From Auanema rhodensis (Eukaryota; Nematoda; Chromadorea; Rhabditida; Rhabditidae), in NCBI GenBank assembly GCA_964057225.1, contig OZ059895.1, forward strand, positions 14,306,001 to 14,370,000: a stretch of 64,000 nucleotides of DNA. Direction: 5' to 3'. The notes under the pieces were generated by a model. That model saw only the letters and a list, made by a program, of their open reading frames with translations, did not search any database and was not told where the DNA came from. This document shows, in pieces, positions 1 through 14,100 of this stretch. The position numbers were made by a program, and so were the translations under genes. How positions within the stretch are numbered: position 1 is the first letter of the stretch; each line of letters opens with the position of its first letter.

Positions 1-382
1 CTACATGGACCGTCCTGTTGCCCTTGTTCATATGTGTAATTCCTGTATTATATTTCAATTTCCACCCACCACATCTCACTCATATACCTAGCCTACTAGA
101 ACCAACAACCACTATTCGACCGAGCGACGGAGCTACTTGGCTGGCTAGTTTTGCCAAGTTGTTCCTGATAAATAGCGCTACACACCTTTTGAGTGTGAAA
201 TACTGAATTCAAGACTATTACATTGATTTAATGTGGTAACGTTGATTCATGTAATAGCCAGTACGGTTTGCTGTTCCAATCAGTAAGCCTTGATTAACTT
301 CTGACCTTATTTCGTCTTTGTCTATCGATTCTTGAGTCTTCAAACTACCGTCTTTATTACATTGGAACGGGTTCAAGACAAA
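1..382. other. Sequence upstream of the first PH-RhoGAP exon
   Basis: I see no convincing gene here. The frame of the first proposed RhoGAP exon stays open back to about base 305, so the exon may begin before the ATG at 383, and further 5' exons may lie outside the window. Confidence 0.4.
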
Positions 383-1170
383 ATGCAACGCTTTCGAAGT
401 TTCGCTAGCCTTGTTCTCAAATACCCAGGTAAGGTATAGTGCTGTACTGCTCTAGCTTTGGTTTGGTTTAAATGAACTGCTTCGTTTTGTTGATTATATT
501 TGCATCTACTTGTTATTATGATATCATCTCTCTAATCCCTTTCCCACATCTTGTTATCATCTGTCACGTAAGAAGTTGCTTTTTCATCAGATAAACTTCA
601 TCGATGAGCTGTCATTCTATTTCATGAATTCTATTGTAAATCTGCTTTGAAATTATTAGTATACTAGAACACATTGCTCAGGTAATAACTATGATTTTCT
701 AGTATCACGTAGATAAATCATTCATCTTTCTATCAAGCGTTGAGGATCATTGCCAGTAGGGCTGTTGGGTGGCGGAAAAGCCACAACACTTGGCTGTCGC
801 AGCTGTTGTCATCTATCATTCCGTATTTCAGTCCATGAATTCCATCGCCTGCCCTTAGTAGATACGCGTTTTGTTTTTCCTTGTCTTTCTCTCGATTTTT
901 TTGTTTAATAAGATATTTTTTTAATCTATGTCCAAGGTATTTCAAAATTGTGTTCTATGATTGAATTTTAAATATTATTTCAACTTTCATTCCAGAAATA
1001 ATATTGAGCCTTTTCTTCATAGAATCGTGGGCATTTCAGTGTTTCAATACTCGAGAGAAAACATTTTTTTTAAAGTTTTGATGTCGTTATGAATCCTCCT
1101 TTCCAATTTTCTATTCGATTTACAATTTCTTTTTTTTGTGGTAGAACTCATTGAATTAAAATTTTACGTA

Positions 1171-1206
<36 letters not shown>

Positions 1207-4200
1207 TTATTTATTTCATGATCATTAAGTAAAATAAAAACAAAACAAAAATATTTTCTTCTTCAAATTAAAACTTTTGAGCGTCTCGAGAAAATCAATT
1301 TTGAATGTGTAGAAATATAAATGCGTAGGTAGGCGATGATATCATTATTCACTAGAGATTAACAAAAAGTATGAAAGGACTCAATTATAGATTCCCATGA
1401 GGGCTGCTGCCTGTTTTACGAACTTTTATAACAAAAAAAAAGAAATGTATGAAAATTCTTTTTTGCTCCCATTAGTTGCTCGTTTATGTTATTATTATTA
1501 TTTACTTTTTTTTTCACATAATATAACTTTATATTTTTTGTTTTCAGGTGACGAAGTCATCAGGAAATGCTCTAAAAATAACGACGTCTCATCCGAAGAT
1601 CAAAATCATAATGGTGAGTTATCTTTCGTACTTTTATTCAGTTTCTATTTCGGCATTTGGAATTTTCCATTATATGATTTAATATATAAAATAGTAGGGA
1701 GGGAGGGAGTGAATGAGTGCAGTATATGACGGTTATATCGTTTTCGAGCAGGGTTCGTAGATAATGAACGGTGCTCATGTTCTCATGTTTGATGATGAAT
1801 TTCTCGCTCATAAAACCTCTCACTTCTCATAGGCATCTTAGTCTTTTTTTAACCTTTGTTGGCTATAGTCATCCTTTCCTCTCATTCCGTCTCTTTGTGT
1901 TCCTATCGCTATCGTCTTGATTCCTATTTGTGTGCGCTATGTTTTTATGCCAACGTCCTTCTCTGTAATTTACAACATCTCATCTGATAGAACGACTGCA
2001 ACGACTTATTCTCAGATTGTCTATAACGGAGTGGGTTCACTATTAATGTATTTCTTATAGTACTTTGTCGATTTATGAAAATCATCACGTTTTCGTTCAT
2101 TTCAAATTCCATGCTTGCTTAATGAATTTTGAATACACAAAACGTTCATCTCTTGTTTCGATTCGGACATGCTTGTTATCAGCATCCACTTTTCACTCTC
2201 TATGTCTAATATTTTTTAGTCATCAATGTGTTTTCTTATACACGTAATCAATTTAGATGAATCATTGTTGGTTCACGTTTTAACTGGTTAAATCATGCCT
2301 TTTCATGTTTAAAATTCAGCAACTGTTTCCGTTTATGTAAGAATTATCATTGATACTATCCTGTATTTCCAGTATATTATGCAAATTTACTGTATTTGAA
2401 GATGGAGCAATTCGCTAACCTAATGCTAAATCTTTCTTACTTAGGAAAGACACGCTATTTTCACTTAAAATTAGTTGCCTTCTGTTGATCTGCTTCGCTG
2501 CAGATTGTGCTGCCAGTAAGGTGGCGGTGACCTCACCATATTTGTTAATTTGCCTTGATGGCAGGTGCGCGTCTCTTTTTCCGGTCAGGCCCGTTGCCTG
2601 CTCTACCAGTTTGCCTTTTTATTCTCTTTCTCTGTATCTCTCATTTGTCAGCTTATTTCGCTTCCTCAATAGTACTCTCTATCTATCTGTCTCTCCTTCT
2701 TTTACCTTCGATACCGATATTCCACCCTCAACCATCACCTTCTGTTATATCTGGCTATCCATCGATTATTTGCAGCTTTAGCTCACACAGGACCCAAGCT
2801 GACCCTCATTATGCTCCATGACTTCAACTCTTGCTTAATGCTCTTCCGATATTTTATTCTCTTTCTTTCTTTATTTTAGTTAAAATATTGTTTATATTAA
2901 CTGATATGGCAAATACTTGATTTTCGATTATTCTGTTTCCTGTTTCACATTTCGTTCAATATTAATTTATTATGATGATTGTGTATTACTAGGAATAATT
3001 CATTCTGTTTCAACGTATTTCAATCAATCTGCATGTGATACTCGAAGCTGGTATCCACCTTCAGTTGATAAGTTAGCATTTGAAATGTTATGTTATCATG
3101 ACAGACATTTTTCATTTTTGAAAAAGAATACAATTGCTTTTCATTAGAGTTACATCTCTTAAATGATACAAGATATCACATGTTTAAAATGAACTAACAG
3201 AAAGAGAGAGAGAGAGGGGCGTAGGAGGTGTGGTGAGGACTAGATTAAAGGAAATATATACTAAATTTGAAATTTTTGAAAATATATAATTGAATTTTTA
3301 GAAGAGAGTGTGATGCGACGAGCGCGTCCGAAATCATATGTACTGGCAACGTCAGCTAGCTTACCAGAAACTGATCAGTCTACAACATTTAGCCAAGATG
3401 GAACTAGGTTAGAATACATTTCTGAAATTCATATCTTATCTTATTTTAATATTTCTTCAGTAGAGAATTGTCTTCCATGGGATCGATTTCTTCAATTGAA
3501 CATTCTGCTCGATCAGCCCAAGCACCACATCCTCCAGCTACTCACCGAATTCAGAAATTTATCTCCTTATTTAGCCAGGTTTGTTTACCTTTTTACATTT
3601 TTTAAAACAATATTTGCAATTTCATTTTGTGTTCCTTTATTTTGCTCTTTAATACAACGAATATTTAGAAAGCTGAAGGTCGTGGACTTCGATTGAAGCG
3701 CTCCCGAACATCATTACCGGAGGGCAGAAATCCATTGCCGGACATTCAACTTTATGCTTCCAACATTTCGAAGCAAGGGCCTATTCGGCATCAGGTTAGA
3801 CATTCTAGTCATTTCTTTTCTAATTTATCAAATTTAGCAAATAGCTATGGGTAAGAACGGACGTCGAAATCACTGGACTGATTATTGGGGAATATTACAT
3901 GATCATTTCTTGTATTTATGTCTTCAACAACCAAGATGTTCAATGGCTGATGGAAGTAATGAGAAGGTAAGCGTGCAGATTCATAACCATTTCCTAATTC
4001 TTTTTGCATAAAAATGATGTTTTTTCAGATTTATTCCCTTACACCATGTGAACGGGTGGATGTACGATTTTCTGTTGCCGACATCGCCTATGACTGGTTG
4101 ACTGAGAATAAGAATCGTCATGTTATTCGCATGTTGACGCAAACGAGATCCGAGCATCTGTTCGAGCTTGGCAGGTAAATTATCCGCAACGTTTAGTTTT

Positions 4201-7200
4201 GCATGCACTTGGCCCTCTGTGTTTCATTCTCTATCTATCATTAATTATTTTTTGTTTTCAAATTTTCAGCTTTATTTTGTTTCTTCGCATTCGTTCATAA
4301 CGTTTCACTCATTTAAAATTATAATATTTTAAATATTCTTTCATTGAAATATGTTCTGCAAAAGATTTTCTTCTCTTGATTATCCAATATCAGACATGAA
4401 TGCAACAACTGATTAATCATTACAATATGCTACAAATGTATTTTGACGAAATGGCGTTTTGAAATCTGCTTTGCCACGATCTATTTCAGTTTTTCATCCA
4501 TACATCCTGTGTTTCATGCTCATCAACCTAATTGATAACGTGTCTGATTTCAGTGAATCTGAGATGCTCTCCTGGATTTCCGTATTGCAGTCATCATCTG
4601 ACGGATCAATAGTTCCAACGTCGATGTCACAGCTGCCAAACTCACTCTCGGTATTGTTGTTTTCTTTCATAATGATGCTCCCATCATGCTTCGAAAATTT
4701 TTTATTATACGTCTTTTTTTCTGCTATCTTCTCTCTCTATTTTTCTCTTTTCTCTTCTACTTCTTCTTCTATCTAACTTCTTTTATGTTACTATACTCAT
4801 TTCTTCTCTTAATTCATTCTCACTAACAATCACTACGTGATTTTCATTTGTTGTCTTGCTTTCTCCACTTCATCGTTTGCAATTTTTTTACAATGATCTT
4901 TGATAACATCTCTTCTCAAGTATATGTTGAGGAGCATCTTATATATGATTAATCATGAATTAAAGTAAAAATTGGGTGATATGAAAGATCGTCTTCCATA
5001 ATCTCATCTTCCCGTCTTTGTCCTAGCAGGGAAGTCTTGCTGACACTGTGAACATAGTAAATCGTCTGTTTGTAACAGTGCTCCTATATCGAGCATACGC
5101 AAACTGAGACAATCCCTGTTCTCACTCTTTAAATTTCAATCTAGCCAATACTTTTTTTTTCACTCTTTTCGGTCTCATTGGCTTATGCGTTACCCGTTGT
5201 CTCGCCGACGGCATGTTGCTAGTTCGGCCGTCTTCTCATCCCCATCGCCTGCTTTCCTGTCCTTTTCTTCGTCTTCTTTATTTCCTCCTCGTTTAACGCT
5301 GCCACTCTAATTGCGTTACCCCCGTGGCGATCCGTAATTGCCATCTCTACTCTTCTCGTTCTCCCTATCTATTCCTCTTCACTTTTTCCTCTACTTTCGT
5401 CTTTTCCTCTTTTATCGTTGTCCACTTCTCGTTTTCGTCTCATCATGTTATTCCATTTATTCTATCATCAGGCGTTTCCTATCACTGGCTACTTTTCTTG
5501 AATTCATTCGATTGATGATGAAAACAATGAACTTGGAGGGAACTGTTTCCTTCATTGTTTCTTTTTTATTTAATTAAACTTTTGACATTAGTTAACTCAC
5601 ATTGAATTATCTTAGAGGAACATGAAAATTGTTATGTTACAAACATAAAGTCACAAAGTCTTGTATTTCCTCCTCTCTAAACCTATCACTCTTCATCATC
5701 TTTCCCACATACTCTCTGTTTCTCTCTGTCTCACTCTTTCTTTTAGTATTTGTCTCTGTATCTTCTTCTCTGGTTTTCTTCATCTGTGTCTCTCCTTAAG
5801 GGTCTCCTGCTCTCTCTCTGTTTGATGATGTTGCATGGACAATGTCTAATTTGGGATGCCATTCTCGTTTTTAATTCCTGCCTCTGTTCAATCCATCACT
5901 ACTTGCTTTTAGGAATTTTCTCTCTCTCTCCCTCTTCTTTGTCTACTCTCGTTTTCTCTCGTTCTCATCTCTCGTTTTTTTCTGTTCAAAATTTGCCCTC
6001 ATTTGCTAGTGTTCGTCATCACCATCGGCGTTGTCATCTAGCCTTCTTGCCATATTCTCTTCTTCTGAACTCTATTTTCCTTATCCTTCTCTGAACTATC
6101 TGAAAGCCATAAAGCTATTAGGGTCTAACGAGACTGAGCTGTAAGCTAACAAAGCATGATAAGTTTTTGGCATGTTGCGTACATGCCGTTTTCATTTTCT
6201 ACTACGTGTAAGTGAAGTAATTGTAAGAGACACACCTGAGGCGATGACAAGAAGGCATGACTATATAAATTGAAAAACGATACCTTTTCTTTCTTTACAA
6301 ACATTTTTTTATTACAAATGTAATAAGTGTATAAGATGATACGGTCGCCATTTGAATCGAAAACAAAATTCTCTTTTGTCGTTGTTTACCGATTTTTCTC
6401 TAATGTTTTTATTTCTTCGTTTGCTTTTTTAATTTTTTTCCTTGGGCTTATATTTCCTGCGAATAGACTGGAATTACAAGTTAACATGTTCATTTGAAGC
6501 AATACTTGATGACATTTTCAACAGTCAGAATGATAGATCTGATTCATAGAAATGTTATCAGTTATCCTATTGCTGAAGCTTGTCGAAAGATTAAATGTCA
6601 AGCAGATTAACTTGACGTTTGCTTGAGAAAGTGTCTGTGTAGATTACAATGTTAAAGTTAGTGGATCAACACCCTCATCATATTTTAGTTTGTTTTTGTT
6701 TAATTTGAAACGCTTTTCTTCGTGTGCATTTACATGTGTGTCTTTTCTTCACCCGTGTTTGTGTCCTGGTTCTACTATTGATTTCGGGCAGCCTGGCTCA
6801 GCTCGATCCTTTTCTATTCAGTGTCCTCTTCTTCTTCGTATGATGCACATTCTGCTATTATGGCCGGATAATCATTAAATCGAGCATGTCGTCGAGCCTG
6901 AGGGGACGCACGAGCGTGAGAGAGAACGAGAGATCGAATGATGGAGATAGAGAAAGAGAACAAGAGATGCGTGAGCTGTGCGTGCTAAGAGAAGTGGTGT
7001 ATGGGTTTATGGGTTCTGCTGTGACAATGACGATTTTCTTATAAGCTAGACATATATCCAGCTTCAGAATATACTTTTTGGTTATCCATCTCAAACTGTT
7101 TTTCCATTTGTAATCTTGCTTTGTCTTGGTTTCCTTTCAATATTGACATCATTTGTTTCCTTCATAAGAGCTTTATTTTGCTCTTATTCTGCTACGTGTC

Positions 7201-10200
7201 GTTCGTCCTGTACACCATGATTGAGGTAACATGCGAGTGATATATCCACCTTAGGCGATTCTAATCTGGACCTTTTAAGCCACTTTTGTTTTGCGTTATA
7301 TGGCGTTCATATCATATTGGTACTAGGTATATAACTTTCCCGCAGATCAATTCCTTTTCATGTTTGCTACGTGGATTACATTTGGCACATGTTCCAGACA
7401 CTATGAGCTTAAATTTTCTGTTTACCATAAGCGACATATTTGATTCCTTGTTGCTTTCTCATCGGCTAATTTCTAATGATTTGTTGCTTATGCTGATGTT
7501 ATGCCTACGATGTATCAGCTCTGTCGGATAAAGCACTAGATGGGACATTATCTATCATAAAGCTGATGTTTCCACTCTTCTCTCTCTTCGTTATCTCATT
7601 TCTATAGAAGATATTCACTTGCTCTTATTATATTGACTTATATGTCTATATATATACATGTTTCGATTTTTTCTTTTTTTTATACACTAACGAGTTCAAG
7701 CTTTTGCAATTTTATAATCATTTTCTTCATCATCATTCTGCAGAATTTTGTGTCATTTAAGCAGAGATGAAGGAATTGAGAAAGAGAAATATAGATCTAG
7801 AGTTTTCTGGCGAGAGTATTATGTATGCCAAACAGCAGAATCATGCTTGCTTGAGCCTTCTCAGTTCTAATACTGCCGCTACTGATGATGATGGCTGCCG
7901 CCTGGCCGATGCTTGTGCTATTGAAGTTGGCTGGCTGATTTGCTTACTTACTTGTTAGTCCGCCAGTTGACAACGAGCCGATTAGTTTCCTCCGATGGAC
8001 GATAAAATTTTCTTTATCTAGTTCAAATCCACATCATCCTCTTAACTTTATCAGCAAATCTGTAAGTTCTACATTGTCATTCTTTATCTTTCTAGACTGT
8101 TTTGGTCTCTCAGCCATAACGTTTTACTTACAATTGCTACTTTTTCTAGCTGTGCTAAGTTTCTTCCGTTTTCCGTTTACTACTCGGACACCTCGACAAG
8201 GTGTGTATTTGTGTGTCGAACTCGTTTTTGAGTTAAGTCTATATAAAGAGAAAAAGAAGGAGAAAGCTCTTAAACGAAACTTACTCAACCTTACTTTTCG
8301 GCTTTCTATCTTTTGGACTGCTTTGTTCCTTTTGGAAATAGCTTCAATTCGAAATGCTTTTTGACGAGTCCAAGTGTTAATATACGATTTGTTGAATGAA
8401 AAACGTAAAGAACTCAGGTTGCAGTGATAGCTCCACATGTTAGAATCTTTGTTGACTTGTTTTGATTTCTTCTTGTCTGCCAGCTTCGTCTTCTTCACTA
8501 GTCAGTCGCCAGCGGCTTGCCGCTGCTACACTGCCTAGCAGCATTTTTCTTTTGTATTCGTTCTTTAAAGCAGTTTTTCTCTGAATTTCGAAATGTATTT
8601 TATACTTTCGGTATGTTATATATTCTATTAATGTTGTGGTTTTGTTATCTTGCTCAATATTCTTATCATATTTTCTAACATATACTCTGTAATCCTCTTT
8701 CTATCAATTCTCCTGAATGCCTCAATCAGCCTTTCATTTTGAAGTTTTTACATTCAAAAATATATGAAATTGAGTTTATCACCTGAAATTAGATGCCAAG
8801 CTATACAATCTATTCAGGAATCTCTCTTCTTCTTGATTGTTAGTTTAAGCTTTCTCCCTTACGAACTTCTATTTTCTTATCTTTGTCACAACTTAGCTTC
8901 TTTCATCTCTTTTCTATTGCAATTAAGTGGTTGATGGAAAGGAAAGAGTAGTTCAAAATGACATTGGCTTGTCTTCTGACGTTTAAGAAATGCTTCTGTT
9001 CATGTCGTTGGTCGAAATCAACTTCACTCAAACGTTAGTTTACTTCGCAGCCTTTCGTGCATTTTTGCTTGAGATATAACTCTTCATGCATTTAGAGCAG
9101 TTGCATTAGATACTTATTCTGATTTGCTCGAGGATGAAAGCTTCATATTTAGCTTCCTTACACTCGAGCTGCTCCAGATTTTTCAGAATATGCCGCTTTA
9201 ATTGAACTTTTTGCAATTTTGTTCTGTTGTTCTTCATCTTGTTATTTGCTGCCAAAGATTTTCTACCTTTAGTTTTCATAATTTTATTCGAGCCGCTCAT
9301 GTTGGGAACCGAACACATCAAGTTGCATTCCACTATACGGCTTCCTCAATTTTCGCCACTTAATGCCTACGACTAAACTATGCTCTCCTTCATTCCTATC
9401 CTGTCTTTTTGCCTGCTTGCTCTTCAGATGAGTCATGATCGTATTTTCTCGTGATTTTCTCTTATACTATATGTATATAGTAAGATATTTCGGTTATTTG
9501 ATCAAGTGCCAGACAGGGTAAAATCTGTTTTTTTGGCTCATTTCTGTGCGATTTCTATTTGTGTAACTCCTTTTAAAGATTTAACCTCCAAACGATCAAG
9601 TTTGGTCTAGAAGACCATACATTGATTGCTAACTCTTTCCCTTACTCTACACAAATATTTTTTCTCATTTTCTTCCCAGCATCATCATCTCGTTTCTCGT
9701 AACTGAGTGGTTTGTGGATTGGTCAAATTGATAAGTCGACAGATTTTCTATAACTCGTTTTGCGCCCAAGTTCTTTCGAAATGCCTGCTGAACAGTTTCT
9801 ATTGTGCCTTTTTTTCTGGCTTTTACCAAGGGTTCATTAAACAGGAAACATTGATTTTTTCTAAATACGTCTATGCAGTATGTCAGTTTTAGAGTTTTGA
9901 TTCATATACAACCTGTCTGGAATTAAAATTTTTCCTCTATTTTGCTTCAAAGAAAAGCGAGAAAGCGAGAGGGAAGGAGTAAGAAAGAGTAAGTGAGCGA
10001 AGGAGTGAGTGAGTGAGAGAGAAAAAGGAAGAGTAATAAGCAGGATGAATATGAAGAGTAAAAAAGTTTGCGATAATAGGCAGAGACTGAAATGCCTTAG
10101 GGAACAGGTTATCTCTTGGGCCTGATCATCAACTGCCTTTACTTATTTAAGCTGGCAATTGGATTCAAAGAAATAAAGTTGGCTGCCAGTTACGTTTTTG

Positions 10201-11082
10201 AAAGTATTGCTGTATATGCATGTCTTTCCAACAGCCTGCTGCCAACTATCCAATCTGAAAGGAAGTATGACCTCGACTTTCTTTTATTCAGAAATTGTGA
10301 TGACATCAATTACAATGCTCTCCAATGCAACGTACTCGAGTAAGGTTGTTATTAGTATGTGACTTCCTCCCAGAAAGGTTGATGTATTATCATTTTCTGG
10401 TTGTTCATTATGAATTAACAGGCTAGAAAGTTTGTTTTCTGCTCTAGTGTCTGTCTTTATGCAATTCTGACAGAAGTTTACTTTTCAACTAAAACGGACA
10501 ATCAACTCAATTTATACCACACCACACCAAACACACAAATATAAATAAATATGAAATAAATAAATAAATTTATAACGAAGTTATCAAACTTGTAACATGC
10601 TGAATGTTAACAAAAGTGGCTTACTCCAAGTTGCTATAGCTTGAGATTCACTTATTGTTGAGTATTTGTGGTTGCTTATTTTTATCTCAGAATTTTTCGA
10701 TTTTTCTCTTCCCGCAGAAGGAAACAAATATGTTCTATATAAAGTCATTCTTCAATTATATTTATTCTTTACTATTTTTATTGTAATTTGGAAATTTTCT
10801 TTTTTCTTCGCATATTGTTAGCTATACGTATACTATATTTATATGTTATACACATATATTTATTTGTGCATACATCCATTAAAATCCATTAGGAACTTTT
10901 GAATGTCATGGATGACCTTTTCCGGTCATCCTAGTCATCATTATTATAATTTGTGGGGCCCGTATAGAGATTCTTTTATTTTACCTCATCTTTCCAATAT
11001 ATGACGACTGTCGGTCATTTTTCTCTGTTCTTGTATCCAAAACCGTTATCTATTCATAATTTCTCTTTTCTGGAACATAATC

Positions 11083-11135
<53 letters not shown>

Positions 11136-14100
11136 TCTTTTTTCTCTCTCTCTTTCTCTCTCCTTTTTCCTCTTTTGCTGTTGCTGTTTCCTTTTCATAT
11201 TTCTTACCGCCACCACTACATGTTAAAGCTCTCACTTGCTTCCTCTTCTTCTCTTATTTTTTTTTATTTTGTTATGCTTTCAGCTTAATCTTGTATCCAA
11301 TTTTCCTGATTGAAACTCTCCTGAATCGTTGCACTTTATTCTCTTACCACCTATTTTATACGTAACTATCATTCATACTCTACATATTTGTCTCTTCTTG
11401 TCCCACATTTGTTTTGTCAGTTTCATATTATCGATTGGCATGCTGCTATTGCCCATGCTGCAGGCGCTGTAATGATTGTGTGCTGTTAGTTGTTGAGTTG
11501 GATGGCGTGGTTGACTGGCTGGTCCTTCAGCCTAGAACTGTTGTTTTATAGTTTTTGAGTTTACCACAAGGTTTAATGTCTAGGTAATCGCAGCGTTAAA
11601 CGCCTAGGTGGGAAGTTGATGATATGTGTCAATAGTCACTGTACTCTAATAATAGCCATATACTTATCGTATCATTTAATTTTATCAAACAAAATCTAAT
11701 TTTACCATATTTAGAGAAACAGCCGCATACTGTTTTTCTTACTGTTTGTAATCGTGAAGTGAAGCATATTTCCCAATGAATCCTCTCCCTCCCCTCTCTT
11801 TCTTTCTCTCTCTCTCTCTGTCTTTCTCTTCTTATGCTCAACTTTTCATTTACCCTCTGCAAAGTTCAGTATTTATCTAAACAGATGAGCATCTTTATTA
11901 ACATCTTCTTGATAGATATTTCTTGTTGGAAACAATTCTTCCTAGTTCCTAAATTCTGAATACGCATATACCACATATTTTATTTTACTATTATTTCGCA
12001 GTACCCTATCTATATCTGTCAACATTGCTTTTTTCCTTTTTTTTTGATTTTTTTTAAAAATGGAAATTTTTTTCGTATAAGTTGGTAAGCATATATTCAG
12101 TCTCGTATGTGGATTTATGTATACCGATGTGTGTGGCCCCTGGCAACAACAGCAGCTGAGTAAATTCAGTGGTCGCCCAAGCTAAGTCTCGTATTCGATT
12201 TAGCCTGCCCCTTTCTTCATCCCTGTTATCGCATGTCCCTCTATCCAGTAATCTTGTCTCGTCTTCCTTTTCTACATCTTCTTTTTCTTCGTCGTCTACT
12301 CTGTCGCCTTCTTGTTCGACTCTCCGTTTTCACATTCCTCTTGTTCTTCATCTCAATGTTATATATTTTCGATGTTGTCATTACCACCATCCATACTATA
12401 CAAGTTTTATTAATTCCACAAACCTAATTGCCCCGGTACATCAATTTGTTTTTCAAATTATTTAGCTTAATAAGGTTCATGTCTGCAATTCGATACTTCC
12501 TTCTCTTAATCTTTTGTTTCCAATGTCATTTTATCCTCTGTCTAGTTCTTTTACATGCTTTATCCTTATTTTGTAATCAAAAGTTGATATTCTTGAATCT
12601 TCGCCACTAGTCTTTTCTTCTATTTTTTATTCAATCGGAAGTCTTATAGCTTCTTCTTCATCGTTTTCTTCATTTTTAGCTTGCTCTGTCATTTCATGTC
12701 CTTCCGCCCACCCTTTCCCCTTTTCTCCGTTTCCCTTCTTTTCTCGTACTCTTTCTTCATCTATTCATTTCATTGACCGGTCTTATGACCATATTCTGGT
12801 TACTTTTCGATCGAATTCTTGTCAGAAGCGGTGGTTGACGACGCAGTTGTTTCGTTTCTTCACAAAATCTTTTGTATGTGTGTTTGTTCCCTCCTAAGTG
12901 TGTTCAAACTGTCGCATTTCTACCTTCAATATCTTGAACAGTCTCCTCCTCGACACAACTCAAGCATGCGTCTTTCCCGAACAGATTTTTTTCTTCCCCA
13001 AATATTCACATGTTCCCGACAACACGTTACTCTTCTTTCTATTAATCGATGATTCTTACATCATATTTTTCCTTAATCGGTTTCTACTCGAACCGTTTCC
13101 TTTGTTCTAATTTGAACTTGTACATCTTGATGTTTCTAAATGTTATTTTGTTCAAAACTCTCTTCTCATACTGCTTAGTCTGCTGCGTTTTTCGTTCATG
13201 TTGTCTTCTTCTAATTTCCAACACAGTCTCATTAAGTATTTATCATGTTTTTCGTAAACCAAAAAAATGTTTACTGATTGTCTCGCAATTAACAAAAGTT
13301 CTTCTGCTCGAATGCATTTATTCCTCTTGCTCCTCTTGCTATCATTTATCCGTCAACACAAGTTTATATTTGTACGTCTTGCTATTTATAATATATAAGA
13401 ATATATATATATATATATATATTCTTCTTTTTTTTTCGAGACTCACTCACGTTCTAAGAATTTTGTCTCCGTGTTGGTGGCTGGATTCATTTTATAATAG
13501 CCCTTATATCTATCATTCATTTTTCTTCAAAACTCCTTCACTCACTCGCTATTTAGCAGACACATAGAACGGTTGCTTTTATTTTCTCTTTTCATATACC
13601 TTCGACCTCTCTGTTGCTCTCGACCCTCTCGCAATCTCTATCTCTCTCTATTCCTCTTTCTCTCTCTTACTGCGTGTCTCTTGTTTTCATTGCATTGTTA
13701 TATCCAGGTATAGATATACTATGTATGTATGTTCCATTCATTTGGTGCTTTCGTTCACCCAGACTGCCCTCGTGTCATTCTCTTCTCATCCGCCACTCCA
13801 CACCTTAACAACTTGCTCCCAGTCTCTCTCTTGTTCTTTCATTTTCTCTTTCTCTGTCTTCTCTTACTCGATCTTTTTTCTCTAGTCTGTCAATTCCTCA
13901 TCACATCCCTCTATACCACAACATCAATTATTTCATACTTTTTGTTTACGTGTTTATGTTCCCGAACCAAATGTCCTGATAGACAGAGCTGGGGGCAACC
14001 TTTGTTGCCTGATGGGCAGCCATCGGTTTCATCTGGTGCAATTGCTTGAAGCTTATATTGGTTGCAAGAGTGGCATAGAAATACTTTCATGAGCTTGATC

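Noticed and set aside
13049-13567. 172-aa + ORF in the RhoGAP intron
   Set aside because: Leu/Phe/Ser/Tyr-rich reading of pyrimidine-rich DNA that spans an AT microsatellite. No conserved motif.
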